Shown here: in pieces, positions 1-8,053 of the stretch
Numbering within the stretch: the first letter of the stretch is position 1
How the letters are laid out: each line of letters starts with the position of its first letter
Source of the DNA: JBGZFC01 sp041846575
Lineage (GTDB): Bacteria > Bacteroidota > Bacteroidia > Bacteroidales > Dysgonomonadaceae
Reading direction: 5' to 3'
Length of the DNA stretch: 21,394 nucleotides
Assembly (NCBI GenBank): GCA_041846575.1
Contig: JBGZFC010000041.1
Coordinates: forward strand, 1 to 21,394
Made by a program: the position numbers and the translations under genes
Notes under the pieces: model-generated
The model's input: the letters and a program-made list of their open reading frames with translations, nothing else
Database searches by the model: none
Told to the model about the DNA's origin: nothing

Positions 1-17
1 GCTTTGAGAGAACATAC

Positions 18-68
18 GAAGAACAGCAATTAGCCCTGTTCTTCTAAATCTGTTTTTTTTATTTTTTT
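18..68 (+). terminator. Rho-independent terminator of an upstream gene outside the window
   Basis: A perfect 9-bp stem pairs GAAGAACAG (18-26) with CTGTTCTTC (36-44) across a 9-nt loop. After an 8-nt spacer come two T tracts at 53-60 and 62-68. The spacer is longer than in a textbook terminator, which lowers confidence. The likely client is a plus-strand gene or RNA ending just left of position 18, convergent with the minus-strand TPM group. Confidence 0.55.
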
Positions 69-310
69 CCTATAAGTCCGTCATGCATTTTAACGGATAG
101 AGGCTCTATGACTAATTTCAATGAGATAATCGGATACCCTTCAAACAGAACTCAGGTTATTAATTTGTTTATAAAAAATTTCAGCACAAAAGTAGGATAA
201 AAATTTTACATAAAAATTAAAATGATGTTTTTGGGGTTGTAAAATTAAAAAAATCAATAAAAACTTTTATCAGAGGGCTTTGCAATCTCGACTTTATAAA
301 TCGTAAAAAT

Positions 311-339
311 ATAGATTCTTCACTCCATTCTGAATGACA
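311..339 (-). repeat. Dispersed repeat R1, inverted copy
   Basis: On the minus strand this reads TGTCATTCTGAATGGAGTG followed by AAGAATCTAT. It matches the plus-strand copies at 10536-10560, 14263-14288 and 18541-18568 with a few substitutions. All four copies are in non-coding DNA. Confidence 0.6.
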
Positions 340-447
340 TCTCGTACATCAAGGCTTATTCCTCGGTCATCCGACTTCGGGCAAAATCGTGGTATCAGCC
401 CAACGATAAAGCCAAAAGGCAATGGCTAAAAGCTAAAAGCCAAAATA

Positions 448-1236
448 TTACCAGCTTCCGCCGGCACCGCCTCCTCCAAATCTTCCGCCTCCTCCACCAC
501 CGAAGCCTCCTCCGAATCCGCTGCCTCCTCCAAAGCCGCCGAAACCACCGCCCCAGCCGGAGTTGCCTCCCGAGGTTGGAAAAAATATCGTCCCGCCGGA
601 TCTGCGATTACGGTTACCGCCGATATGCTGGTCTCCTCCCGAAGAAACGGAAATTACTACGATAATGATTAAAATAAGTAAAATAATAACCCAAATAGGC
701 ATGTTATCTGATTCTTCTTCATCGGCACTAAATTCGCCCGATAGTCGAGCAATCATTTCATCTACAGCAGCATTTACTCCGCTAAAATAATCATCTTCTT
801 TAAAGTGCGGAATCATTTTATTTCGGATAATACGACCTGCGTAGGCATCGTTGATACGTGCTTCCAATCCATATCCTGTAGCGATGAAAGCTTGCCCGTT
901 GCTGTCGGCTGTTTTGGGTTTCACAAGAATTACAGCACCGTTATCTTTGCTTTTTTGTCCTATTCCCCATTTCTCGCCAAGCCTGAAAGCGAAGTCGGAT
1001 GCGTCATAGCCTTGCAAATCGGAGATGGTTACAACGTATATTTGTGTTGATGTGGAATCGTTGTAGGCAAGTAGTTTTTGCTCTAATGCTTCTTGCTCTT
1101 CCGGCGAGAATATTTGGGCGAAATCGTTAACCAATCTGTATGGATACATCGGTTCGGGGATTTCTTGTGCTAAAACTCCCAAAACTGAAAGTATAAAAAT
1201 AAATGAAAGTATTATTTTATTCTTCATCAGATTCAT
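448..1236 (-). CDS. TPM-domain membrane protein with Gly-rich C-terminal tail
   Basis: TPM-domain protein of about 262 residues. Residues 1-23 form a signal peptide ending VLA before Gln24. The TPM domain follows at about 34-170 (it begins LVNDFAQIFSPEEQ). One transmembrane helix lies at 179-199, and a glycine-rich tail ends GGAGGSW, a terminus I recall from TPM/YgcG-type proteins. The domain therefore faces the periplasm. TPM domains are linked in plants to photosystem II repair and reported as phosphatases; the bacterial role is unclear. The start at 1236 overlaps the upstream TPM gene by 20 bp; an ATG at 1227 is equally possible and also leaves a signal peptide. The overlap and the nearby lemA argue for one transcript. 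Family confident, function not. Confidence 0.85.
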   Translation of the reverse strand: MNLMKNKIILSFIFILSVLGVLAQEIPEPMYPYRLVNDFAQIFSPEEQEALEQKLLAYNDSTSTQIYVVTISDLQGYDASDFAFRLGEKWGIGQKSKDNGAVILVKPKTADSNGQAFIATGYGLEARINDAYAGRIIRNKMIPHFKEDDYFSGVNAAVDEMIARLSGEFSADEEESDNMPIWVIILLILIIIVVISVSSGGDQHIGGNRNRRSGGTIFFPTSGGNSGWGGGFGGFGGGSGFGGGFGGGGGGRFGGGGAGGSW

Positions 1237-1651
1237 CAAATATAACGTCGTTGCTCAATTCATTCGGATTTTCAGAGTCGGCAGGATATAACTCTTTCAT
1301 CAGTTCGCCTACCTTTTTTACTCCGAGGCAAATACCTATGCAAATTTTCTTATCTTTAAAAAAGGGAATCATTTCTGACAATGAGTTGCTCCAGAAATCA
1401 GGTTGGGTTATTTTAGTTATTCCCGAATCGCCAACAATTGCGACTTTATTATCAGTAGGGGCAACATAAATAAGTACAGAGTTTCGCAATGCTGTTTTAT
1501 GCATCTTTAATTTCTCAAATTTTCTGCAAGCTGCTTGAAATGGGTCTATTGAACATCGTCTTGCTATGCACACACGAATCTCGGCAGACGTAAGACGTTC
1601 CGCATCGCGAATGGCATCTTTTACCAATAGCAACTCTTCCCTGTTTAGCAT
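1217..1651 (-). CDS. Small TPM-domain protein, cytoplasmic
   Basis: A 144-residue protein made almost entirely of one TPM-type domain. It opens with a helix (LNREELLLVKDAIRDAE), then the hallmark SAEIRVCIARRC strand, NSVLIYVAPTDNKVAIVGD and a C-terminal helix. There is no signal peptide or transmembrane segment, and the tail is acidic (DESDEE). It is probably cytoplasmic or peripheral. It sits 44 bp downstream of lemA and overlaps the membrane-anchored TPM gene, so the order is lemA, soluble TPM, membrane TPM. Two TPM proteins beside LemA is an arrangement I recognise from other bacteria, but no reaction can be assigned. The ATG at 1651 is the first good start and has no clear ribosome binding site. 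Confidence 0.8.
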   Translation of the reverse strand: MLNREELLLVKDAIRDAERLTSAEIRVCIARRCSIDPFQAACRKFEKLKMHKTALRNSVLIYVAPTDNKVAIVGDSGITKITQPDFWSNSLSEMIPFFKDKKICIGICLGVKKVGELMKELYPADSENPNELSNDVIFDESDEE

Positions 1652-1695
1652 TTTAAAAAAGATGAAAGATGTTGTGTTGTCGTGTATTGTCTATT

Positions 1696-2277
1696 TTAAA
1701 ACTCTACTTTTGGTGCTGTCTCTGTTCCCGTTAAGGCTTTGAAATACCCTTTCTTTTTAAATCCGAACCATCCGGCATAAATCACGCGAGGAAACTGGCG
1801 AATATATGCATTGTAGTCTTGAGCGGTTTCGTTAAATTTGTTGCGCTCAACTGCGATGCGATTTTCTGTTCCGGCAAGTTCGTCTTGCAGTGCCAGAAAT
1901 GATTCGTTAGCTTTCAGTTCGGGATAATTTTCTTGAATCAGTAGTAATCTGCCCAATGCTTGACCTAATTCGCCTTGTGCTTCTTGAAATTTTTGAATGT
2001 TCTCTTCGGTCAGATTTTCAACATCAACGGTAGTTTGCGTTGCTTTTGCACGAGCTTCGGTTACTTTTGTCAGAGTCTCTTGTTCGTGTTCGGCATAGCC
2101 TTTTACTGTATTAACTAAATTGGGAATTAAATCTGCTCTTCTCTGATAAGCATTTTCTACATTTCCCCACTGTGATTCTACATTTTCTTGTTTGCTTACC
2201 ATGTTGTTGTATCCGCAGCTTGACAGAAGTAAAGTGCTCAACACAGCTAAAATAAAGATGTACTTTGTTTTTTTCAT
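1696..2277 (-). CDS. lemA: LemA family lipoprotein
   Basis: LemA family protein of 193 residues. The N-terminus MKKTKYIFILAVLSTLLLSS precedes Cys21 in a lipobox (LSSC), so it is probably a lipoprotein. The family signature is clear: WGNVENAYQRRADLIPNLV, then TVKGYAEHEQETL, then a long alpha-helical region with NYPELKANESF and IAVERNKFNETAQDYN, and a conserved C-terminal IYAGWFGFKKKGYF segment. LemA proteins are four-helix, envelope-associated proteins of unknown biochemical role, often encoded beside TPM genes as here. There is no acidic export signal after the Cys, so outward surface display is not indicated. It lies 179 bp downstream of the DUF2723 gene; I see no clear promoter in that gap. 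Confidence 0.92.
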   Translation of the reverse strand: MKKTKYIFILAVLSTLLLSSCGYNNMVSKQENVESQWGNVENAYQRRADLIPNLVNTVKGYAEHEQETLTKVTEARAKATQTTVDVENLTEENIQKFQEAQGELGQALGRLLLIQENYPELKANESFLALQDELAGTENRIAVERNKFNETAQDYNAYIRQFPRVIYAGWFGFKKKGYFKALTGTETAPKVEF

Positions 2278-2456
2278 TGTTATTGTTTTTTGTTTTTTAA
2301 TTTTATTATTTTTGGTCGTCGGGATTTGTAATACCGACTTTGATAAATAAGCATTTTTTAAAGTTCAATATGCAAGACTTTTGATGAATTATGTAATGGC
2401 TAACTTCAAAATAGCTGCTACTTATAAATCGTAAATAGACAGGTAATTACAAATTA

Positions 2457-5400
2457 CTATTCTTGTGCTTTGCTATACTGTTGCAACAAGTTCGGACTAT
2501 ATTGCTGCATCAATTGCGAAGTCTGTTTTACAATTCCTTCCTCTAACGCGATTTTATCCTCTTCGCTCTCATCAGATGTATAGTAGCTTCTAATTGCACT
2601 ATCGGTAAGCTCTTTTAATATGAAATCGCCAATATATCCAATACCGCTTTTGTAACTTGTTTCAGCTAACTTCATCAATTCTCCCGATTTAGCGACATAT
2701 TTTTCTTTGTCAAACTCCTGATAAACCGATGTTAGTAAGAGAAGTTGATTAACATTATCATATATATTAACGGCGGCATTGTTTATCTGTTGTGGAGATA
2801 AGCGATAGTACCAATTGATGTTTTTATTAACTCTTTCATCAATTTGTTGCAGAAGTTGAGCAGCTTTTTTGTCTTCGTTTATTCTGTAATATGCTCTGCC
2901 ATACAAAATTCCGTCGTTCCCGAACGGAACGGCAGAAGCAGGCATTACAGAAATACATTTATCAAGAGCTGCAAGAGCCTTTTCATTTTTTCCTTCCGAT
3001 ATTAATGCCTCTATTAATAAGTTGAATGATATGCGGAATGTAGAAATCATTCTACGACAAGTTTCGTCTAAATAAATATTCGGATTTTTCTCCAATCCAC
3101 CCCATTTGAACTTGTTCATCATGTTATCATAAGTTTTTTCCGTATTAACGGCCTTACTTTGTGGTATTCCGGGTACGATTTGATAAGCCAATCCCGTCAG
3201 AGAGAAGTTTTTCTCTTGTAAGTTCATATAAAGATTTCTATCAACCGTAATCGCGAAAGTTAAAGGTCTTTGCCAATTGTTATCATTTACATTGTTAAGC
3301 ATTTCTAAAAACATCAAATCTATACGACGCAACGTCTGTTTTCCTGCTAAGTTCACATACATTTTATCAGAAGGTTTTGAATTTATACCTGTCCAATTGA
3401 TTTTTGTCGTATCAACATCAATAGCCAGCACTTTTCCGGGTACAATTTGCAAATCCGTTATTCCGAACGGGTTCTTTGGTATTGCATTGTTTCCGGTTCG
3501 CAGATTTTCCATAGTTTGTCGTAGAGAGATAGTGTCTCTATATGCACTTGTATCGTAATATTGTCCGTAAGAGGTTGGCGGGACACTATTTCGTTTCAGT
3601 ACCTCAATAATGTCGCTCTCCGAAAGAACATAAGCCATATCTCCGGCTTCGCTCCAATATCTCTCTCTCGTCCAATTAATAGGTAGTGGTTCAGATTCGT
3701 ATGCTTGACACAATAGCTGGTCAATGTACCACTCTGTTTGCAAAAAACTCATATTGGTTGCTCGTACATCTGTACGGAAACCTTCCGTCTCTTGTACATA
3801 CCACAGAGGATAAGTATCGTTATCTCCGTTACAGAATATTATCCCGCCCGGTTCAACACAAGTCAGATAATTCATTCCTGTATCTCTTGCCAATGTGCGT
3901 CCTGAGCGGTCGTGGTCGTCCCATGTTTGACTTACCATTTGTAAAGGTACAAGCAGACATGTAATAATAGCAATTGATGATGCTATGGTTGTGTTTTTAA
4001 TATAATTGCGTAAGAATTTGCCAATTCCGGCGACACCTATTCCTATCCAAATAGCGAAAGCATAGAAAGAACCGGCATAAGCATAATCTCTCTCTCGTGG
4101 CTCATAAGGCGTTTGGTTTAGGTATAGCACTATAGCGAGTCCTGTCATAAAGAAAAGCAGAAAGACTACAATAAAGTTTTGTAACCCTTTTTCTTTCAAT
4201 CTAAGTTGATAAATTATTCCTATCAAACCTAATATAAGCGGTAACATGTAAAACTTGTTTCTCCCTTTGTTGTCTGCAACTTCAGGTGCGATATTGTCTT
4301 GTGGTCCGAGACCGATAGCTTTGTCAATAAACGAAATTCCTGTCATCCAATTACCTTTTGTCATGCCTCCATCGCCTTGAATATCGTTTTGACGACCCGA
4401 AAAATTCCACATGAAATATCTCCAGTACATGAAGTTTATTTGGTAATTGAATAAGAATTTCACGTTTTGGAAAAATGAAGGTTGTTCATTTTTATTAACT
4501 ACACCTCCCCAAATTTCGTATCCTTGCATGTGATTTCCGAACCCGGGTTTTGTCGGATTGGAGTGCATACGCGGGAAAAGCATCGTGTTGGTGTATTTAT
4601 ATGTAGGGTATGTAGATACTTTGTATTTGTCTTTTTCGTCGGGCGAATTTTTGATTATTTTGCTATAAGACTTTGTTTCTTTGGCAACAATCGGATTTCC
4701 TTCTGCATCACGTTTTACTTGTGAAACGTATGTTGTTCCGTGAAACAGAGGTGTTTGTCCATATTGCTCTCTGTTAAGATAACTGGCTAACGAGAAAATA
4801 TCTTCGGGTGAGTTCAAATCGAGTGGTGGGTTAGCTGCCGAGCGTATCGGGATAATGGCGTATGCAGAAAAACCGATAATAATAACCATCAAACTCGACA
4901 TAGATATATTCATAACTCTTGTGCTGATTCTTTTTTTAACAAAAACAAAATAGATAGTTACAGCTATAAGTATCAGCCAAATCAATGCACTGCTACCGAT
5001 AAATAGAATGCCTGAAAGAGCCAAACTCAATACAAAAGCAACTTGTCCTCTCTTTATGCTGCCTTTGGGCGATAATGTTTCAAATAGTGACCATGCTACA
5101 GCAGCTAAAAGGACAATGATATATGCGAATACTCCCGAATTGTAGCTAAATCCAAGTGTGTTTACGAAAAACAGTTCGAACCAGCCGCCTACTTTTGTAA
5201 AGCCCGGAACAATGCCGTACATCAATATTACCATTAACGCAAACGATAGCAACAGAGCCAGTAAAGAACCTTTCCAAGTTATGTTTTTCTCTGTTTTGTA
5301 GTAATAAACCATAACAATGGCAGGGATACAAAGTAAGCCGAGCAGGTGCACTCCGATGGATAAGCCCATAACGTATGCGATTAAAACAATCCACTTGTCT

Positions 5401-5921
5401 GAATCTGCTTTATGTGCGTTATCTTCCCATTTCAAAATGAGCCAGAATACCAATGCCGTGAGCATTGACGAAAAAGCGTAAACCTCGCCCTCAACGGCTG
5501 AGAACCAAAAAGTATCGGAAAATGTATAAGCCAATGCGCCTACAATTCCGCTACCGATAATCATGATTGTTTGTCCCGGATAGATAGTTTCGCTATCTTT
5601 CTTTAACACCAATTTTCGAGTTAAATGTGTTATCGTCCAGAATAGAAACATAATAGTCAATGCGCTCATTATAGCCGACATGCTGTTTATCATTTTTGCC
5701 ACTTGCGAAGGGTCTGAAGTGAGTTGTGTAAACAAGTTTCCAATGAGCATAAAGATTGGAGCACCGGGTGGGTGTCCTACTTCCATTTTATATGCTGCCG
5801 AAATAAACTCTCCGCAATCCCAGAAACTCGCGGTTGGCTCAATTGTCTTTAAATAAACAACTGCAGCTATGAGAAATATAGCCCAACCGGCAATCGAATT
5901 TATCAGTTTATACTTTTTCAT
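2457..5921 (-). CDS. DUF2723 membrane glycosyltransferase (TMEM260-like)
   Basis: Large membrane protein of about 1154 residues. The N-terminal half (1 to about 650) has many hydrophobic helices of GT-C fold type. Early motifs are WDCGEFISAAYKMEVGHPPG (34-53), with Asp35 and Glu38 in the first extracytoplasmic loop; PYEPRERDYAYAG lies near 604. The C-terminal 500 residues are soluble, with NGDNDTYPLWY near 694 and helical, TPR-like sequence toward the end. The human DUF2723 protein TMEM260 is an O-mannosyltransferase acting on IPT domains, so a protein O-glycosylation role is likely, with unknown sugar and target. A TTG in frame at 5963 would add 14 Lys/Asn-rich residues; the ATG at 5921 directly precedes the first membrane helix and is preferred. 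Confidence 0.88.
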   Translation of the reverse strand: MKKYKLINSIAGWAIFLIAAVVYLKTIEPTASFWDCGEFISAAYKMEVGHPPGAPIFMLIGNLFTQLTSDPSQVAKMINSMSAIMSALTIMFLFWTITHLTRKLVLKKDSETIYPGQTIMIIGSGIVGALAYTFSDTFWFSAVEGEVYAFSSMLTALVFWLILKWEDNAHKADSDKWIVLIAYVMGLSIGVHLLGLLCIPAIVMVYYYKTEKNITWKGSLLALLLSFALMVILMYGIVPGFTKVGGWFELFFVNTLGFSYNSGVFAYIIVLLAAVAWSLFETLSPKGSIKRGQVAFVLSLALSGILFIGSSALIWLILIAVTIYFVFVKKRISTRVMNISMSSLMVIIIGFSAYAIIPIRSAANPPLDLNSPEDIFSLASYLNREQYGQTPLFHGTTYVSQVKRDAEGNPIVAKETKSYSKIIKNSPDEKDKYKVSTYPTYKYTNTMLFPRMHSNPTKPGFGNHMQGYEIWGGVVNKNEQPSFFQNVKFLFNYQINFMYWRYFMWNFSGRQNDIQGDGGMTKGNWMTGISFIDKAIGLGPQDNIAPEVADNKGRNKFYMLPLILGLIGIIYQLRLKEKGLQNFIVVFLLFFMTGLAIVLYLNQTPYEPRERDYAYAGSFYAFAIWIGIGVAGIGKFLRNYIKNTTIASSIAIITCLLVPLQMVSQTWDDHDRSGRTLARDTGMNYLTCVEPGGIIFCNGDNDTYPLWYVQETEGFRTDVRATNMSFLQTEWYIDQLLCQAYESEPLPINWTRERYWSEAGDMAYVLSESDIIEVLKRNSVPPTSYGQYYDTSAYRDTISLRQTMENLRTGNNAIPKNPFGITDLQIVPGKVLAIDVDTTKINWTGINSKPSDKMYVNLAGKQTLRRIDLMFLEMLNNVNDNNWQRPLTFAITVDRNLYMNLQEKNFSLTGLAYQIVPGIPQSKAVNTEKTYDNMMNKFKWGGLEKNPNIYLDETCRRMISTFRISFNLLIEALISEGKNEKALAALDKCISVMPASAVPFGNDGILYGRAYYRINEDKKAAQLLQQIDERVNKNINWYYRLSPQQINNAAVNIYDNVNQLLLLTSVYQEFDKEKYVAKSGELMKLAETSYKSGIGYIGDFILKELTDSAIRSYYTSDESEEDKIALEEGIVKQTSQLMQQYSPNLLQQYSKAQE

Positions 5922-5978
5922 TCTATTATTGTTGTAATTATTTCTTTTTTTATAAGTTTTCAAATTAATAAATCAGTG

Positions 5979-5986
5979 CAAAGGTA
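5979..5986 (-). promoter_or_regulatory. Candidate -7 element for the DUF2723 gene
   Basis: The minus strand reads TACCTTTG, an exact match to the Bacteroidota -7 consensus TAnnTTTG. It would give a leader of about 50 nt to the ATG at 5921. No TTG is evident at the expected -33 spacing, so this is a partial match. Confidence 0.4.
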
Positions 5987-6114
5987 ATGAAAACATATTT
6001 ATCGACCTTTTCCACATGGTGCATTTTTCTTCTATTCTTGTTAAATAAGATAAACCCAAGCCGTTATTATCACATAAATTAACGGATTGTGGGTTGAAAA
6101 ATTGTAAGTTGTAG

Positions 6115-6152
6115 AAAAAAACGACAGGCAATGCGATGTAACCCGCATTGCC
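6115..6152 (-). terminator. Rho-independent terminator for fumarase gene
   Basis: A perfect 9-bp stem pairs GGCAATGCG (6127-6135) with CGCATTGCC (6144-6152). On the minus strand it is followed, after a short spacer, by seven T residues (A run at 6115-6121). It lies 50 bp beyond the fumarase stop and separates that transcript from the DUF2723 gene. Confidence 0.85.
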
Positions 6153-6202
6153 CGTTTATTATGTGGAAACGAGGTTTGTAGCGTTTCTACTATTTGATAT
6201 TA

Positions 6203-7852
6203 CTATTTGCAAGATTTGCATGCATCTTTTGATTTGGCAACTATTTGAAAGAAATCGTTTCCTTTATCATCAACAAGGATAAATGCGGGGAAATCTTCAA
6301 CTTCAATTTTCCAAATAGCCTCCATGCCAAGTTCGGGATATTCTATACATTCCAAACTCTTGATGCTGTTTTGTGCTATAGCAGCGGCAGGACCTCCGAT
6401 ACTTCCGAGGTAGAAACCGCCATGTTTTTTACAAGCATCTGTTACTTGCTGACTTCTGTTACCTTTCGCAAGCATAACCATGCTGCCGCCGTGCGATTGT
6501 AACAAATCAACATACGAGTCCATACGTCCTGCTGTTGTCGGTCCCATAGAGCCACAAGCGTAACCTTTTGGAGTTTTTGCCGGTCCGGCGTAATAAATTG
6601 GGTGGTCTTTAATATATTGTGGCAAACCTTCGCCGTTATCGATGCGTTCTTTCAATTTGGCGTGAGCAATATCGCGAGCAACAATTATTGTTCCGCTTAA
6701 TGACAGACGAGTAGATACCGGATATTTTGTCAATTCTGCCAGAATTTCAGACATCGGGCGATTCAAATCTATTTTTATGCCGCCGCTTTCTCCCGCTTCG
6801 CGTAATGATTCGGGAATCAAACGTCCGGGGTTATCTTCTAATTTCTCAATCCAGATACCATATTTATTGATTTTTGCTTTGATATTGCGGTCGGCAGAGC
6901 AAGATGCTCCCATCCCAACGGGAACTGATGCTCCGTGTCTTGACAATCGGATAACTCTAATGTCGTGAGCGTAATATTTCCCGCCGAATTGTGCTCCAAG
7001 ACCTAACTCTTCGGTTGCTTTTTTCAGTTTATTTTCCAACTCTACATCTCTGAATGCTCTTCCGTGTTCGTTACCTTCTGTTGGTAGATTGTCGTAATAG
7101 CGAGTTGTAGCAAGTTTCAGAGTTTTTAGATTTGTTTCAACAGATGTTCCTCCGATTACAAAAGCTAAGTGGTATGGAGGACAAGCGGCTGTACCAAGAT
7201 CTTTTAACTTGCTGATAAGAAATTTCTCCAAAACATCGGGAGATAACAAGGCTTTTGTTTCTTGATACAAGAATGTTTTGTTTGCCGAGCCTCCGCCTTT
7301 TGCCAAGCATAAAAATTTATATTCGGCTCCTTGTGTGGCGTATAAATCTATTTGGGCAGGTAAGTTTGTTTCGGTGTTTACTTCGTCATACATATTGAAT
7401 GCCGCGTTTTGCGAATAACGAAGGTTTTCGTTGGTGTATGTGTTGTAAACTCCGCGTGAAAGAGCTTCGGCATCGTTGCCTTCGGTCCAAACCTGTTGAC
7501 CTTTGTGCCCCATGATTATTGCCGTACCTGTATCCTGACAGAAAGGGAGTATGCCTTTTGCCGAAATTTCAGCGTTACGAAGTAGGGCAAGTGCTACGTA
7601 CTTATCGTTTTCGCTTGCTTCGGGGTCGTGCAGTATTTTTGCCAACTGTTCTTGGTGTGATGTACGCAATAGGAATTGGGCATCGCGAAAAGCGTGTTGT
7701 GCTAACAGTGTAAGTGCTTCGGGAGCAACTTTTATTACCTCTTTGCCGTCGAACTCTGCAACAGAAACATGCTCTTTGGTTAAAAGATAATACTCTGTTT
7801 TGTCTTCCGACATAGGGAATGGTTCTTGATAAAAAAATGGTTTTGTAGCCAT
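6203..7852 (-). CDS. fumA/fumB-like: Fumarate hydratase class I (iron-sulfur)
   Basis: Class I, oxygen-sensitive fumarase of 549 residues that interconverts fumarate and malate, cytoplasmic. Three cluster-ligand cysteines are visible: Cys105 (ILPFCQDTGT), Cys224 (TAACPPYHLA) and Cys318 (GMGASCSADRN). They fall at the same residue numbers I recall for E. coli FumA, which also supports the chosen start. The C-terminal beta domain has GYACGSMGPTTAGRMDSY and KGNRSQQVTDACKKHGG. The protein ends CKSCK. An upstream in-frame ATG at 7891 would overlap the TAATTTTG promoter octamer at 7889-7896, so the ATG at 7852 (MATKPFFYQEP) is preferred. It is a single-gene transcript with its own terminator and probably serves the anaerobic fumarate branch common in Bacteroidales. 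Confidence 0.96.
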   Translation of the reverse strand: MATKPFFYQEPFPMSEDKTEYYLLTKEHVSVAEFDGKEVIKVAPEALTLLAQHAFRDAQFLLRTSHQEQLAKILHDPEASENDKYVALALLRNAEISAKGILPFCQDTGTAIIMGHKGQQVWTEGNDAEALSRGVYNTYTNENLRYSQNAAFNMYDEVNTETNLPAQIDLYATQGAEYKFLCLAKGGGSANKTFLYQETKALLSPDVLEKFLISKLKDLGTAACPPYHLAFVIGGTSVETNLKTLKLATTRYYDNLPTEGNEHGRAFRDVELENKLKKATEELGLGAQFGGKYYAHDIRVIRLSRHGASVPVGMGASCSADRNIKAKINKYGIWIEKLEDNPGRLIPESLREAGESGGIKIDLNRPMSEILAELTKYPVSTRLSLSGTIIVARDIAHAKLKERIDNGEGLPQYIKDHPIYYAGPAKTPKGYACGSMGPTTAGRMDSYVDLLQSHGGSMVMLAKGNRSQQVTDACKKHGGFYLGSIGGPAAAIAQNSIKSLECIEYPELGMEAIWKIEVEDFPAFILVDDKGNDFFQIVAKSKDACKSCK

Positions 7853-7888
7853 AGAAAATGTAAAATATAGTTTTAATTGTGTATGGCA

Positions 7889-7896
7889 CAAAATTA
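7889..7896 (-). promoter_or_regulatory. Candidate -7 element for fumarase gene
   Basis: The minus strand reads TAATTTTG, matching TAnnTTTG, about 37 nt before the chosen ATG at 7852. No clear -33 TTG is found at the usual spacing. Its position argues against the longer 7891 start. Confidence 0.4.
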
Positions 7897-8053
7897 CAAA
7901 GAAAAAGCGTGATAGAGAAACTAAAAGAGTAGATTTTTTTCAAAAGAATATTGCGGTTATAAAAACTTCATTGAGCAGGAGTATCAATTGCTATGAGTTT
8001 TTTATTCGTGGAACTAATGATTAAAATCCGCGGATTAACAATAAATATAAATG

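Larger units (their letters stand above)
1..447. other. Intergenic region at left edge, no supported gene
   Basis: No convincing coding region is visible. Two very short plus-strand frames run in from the left edge and stop at 31-33 and 45-47. Either could be the last codons of a gene to the left, but they are too short to call. The stretch holds a terminator-like hairpin at 18-68, an inverted copy of a dispersed repeat at 311-339, and a minus-strand TAnnTTTG-like octamer at 187-194 with no upstream partner. Near 411-446 there is a low-complexity run of GCCAAAAGGC / GGCTAAAAGC units that might form a weak 3' hairpin for the TPM gene ending at 448. Confidence 0.6.

Noticed and set aside
563..1050. 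Plus-strand open frames opposite the TPM gene
   Set aside because: They are reading-frame shadows of the minus-strand TPM gene, whose domain and signal peptide are clear.
5922..5963. TTG-initiated 14-residue extension of the DUF2723 protein
   Set aside because: It adds only a Lys/Asn/Tyr-rich stretch before the first membrane helix; the ATG at 5921 is the better start.
7891..7893. Longer fumarase start codon
   Set aside because: It overlaps the promoter octamer at 7889-7896. The start at 7852 puts the three cluster cysteines at the same numbers as in E. coli FumA.
7602..7943. 113-residue open frame overlapping the fumarase N-terminus
   Set aside because: It overlaps a well-supported gene in another frame on the same strand and shows no recognisable domain.
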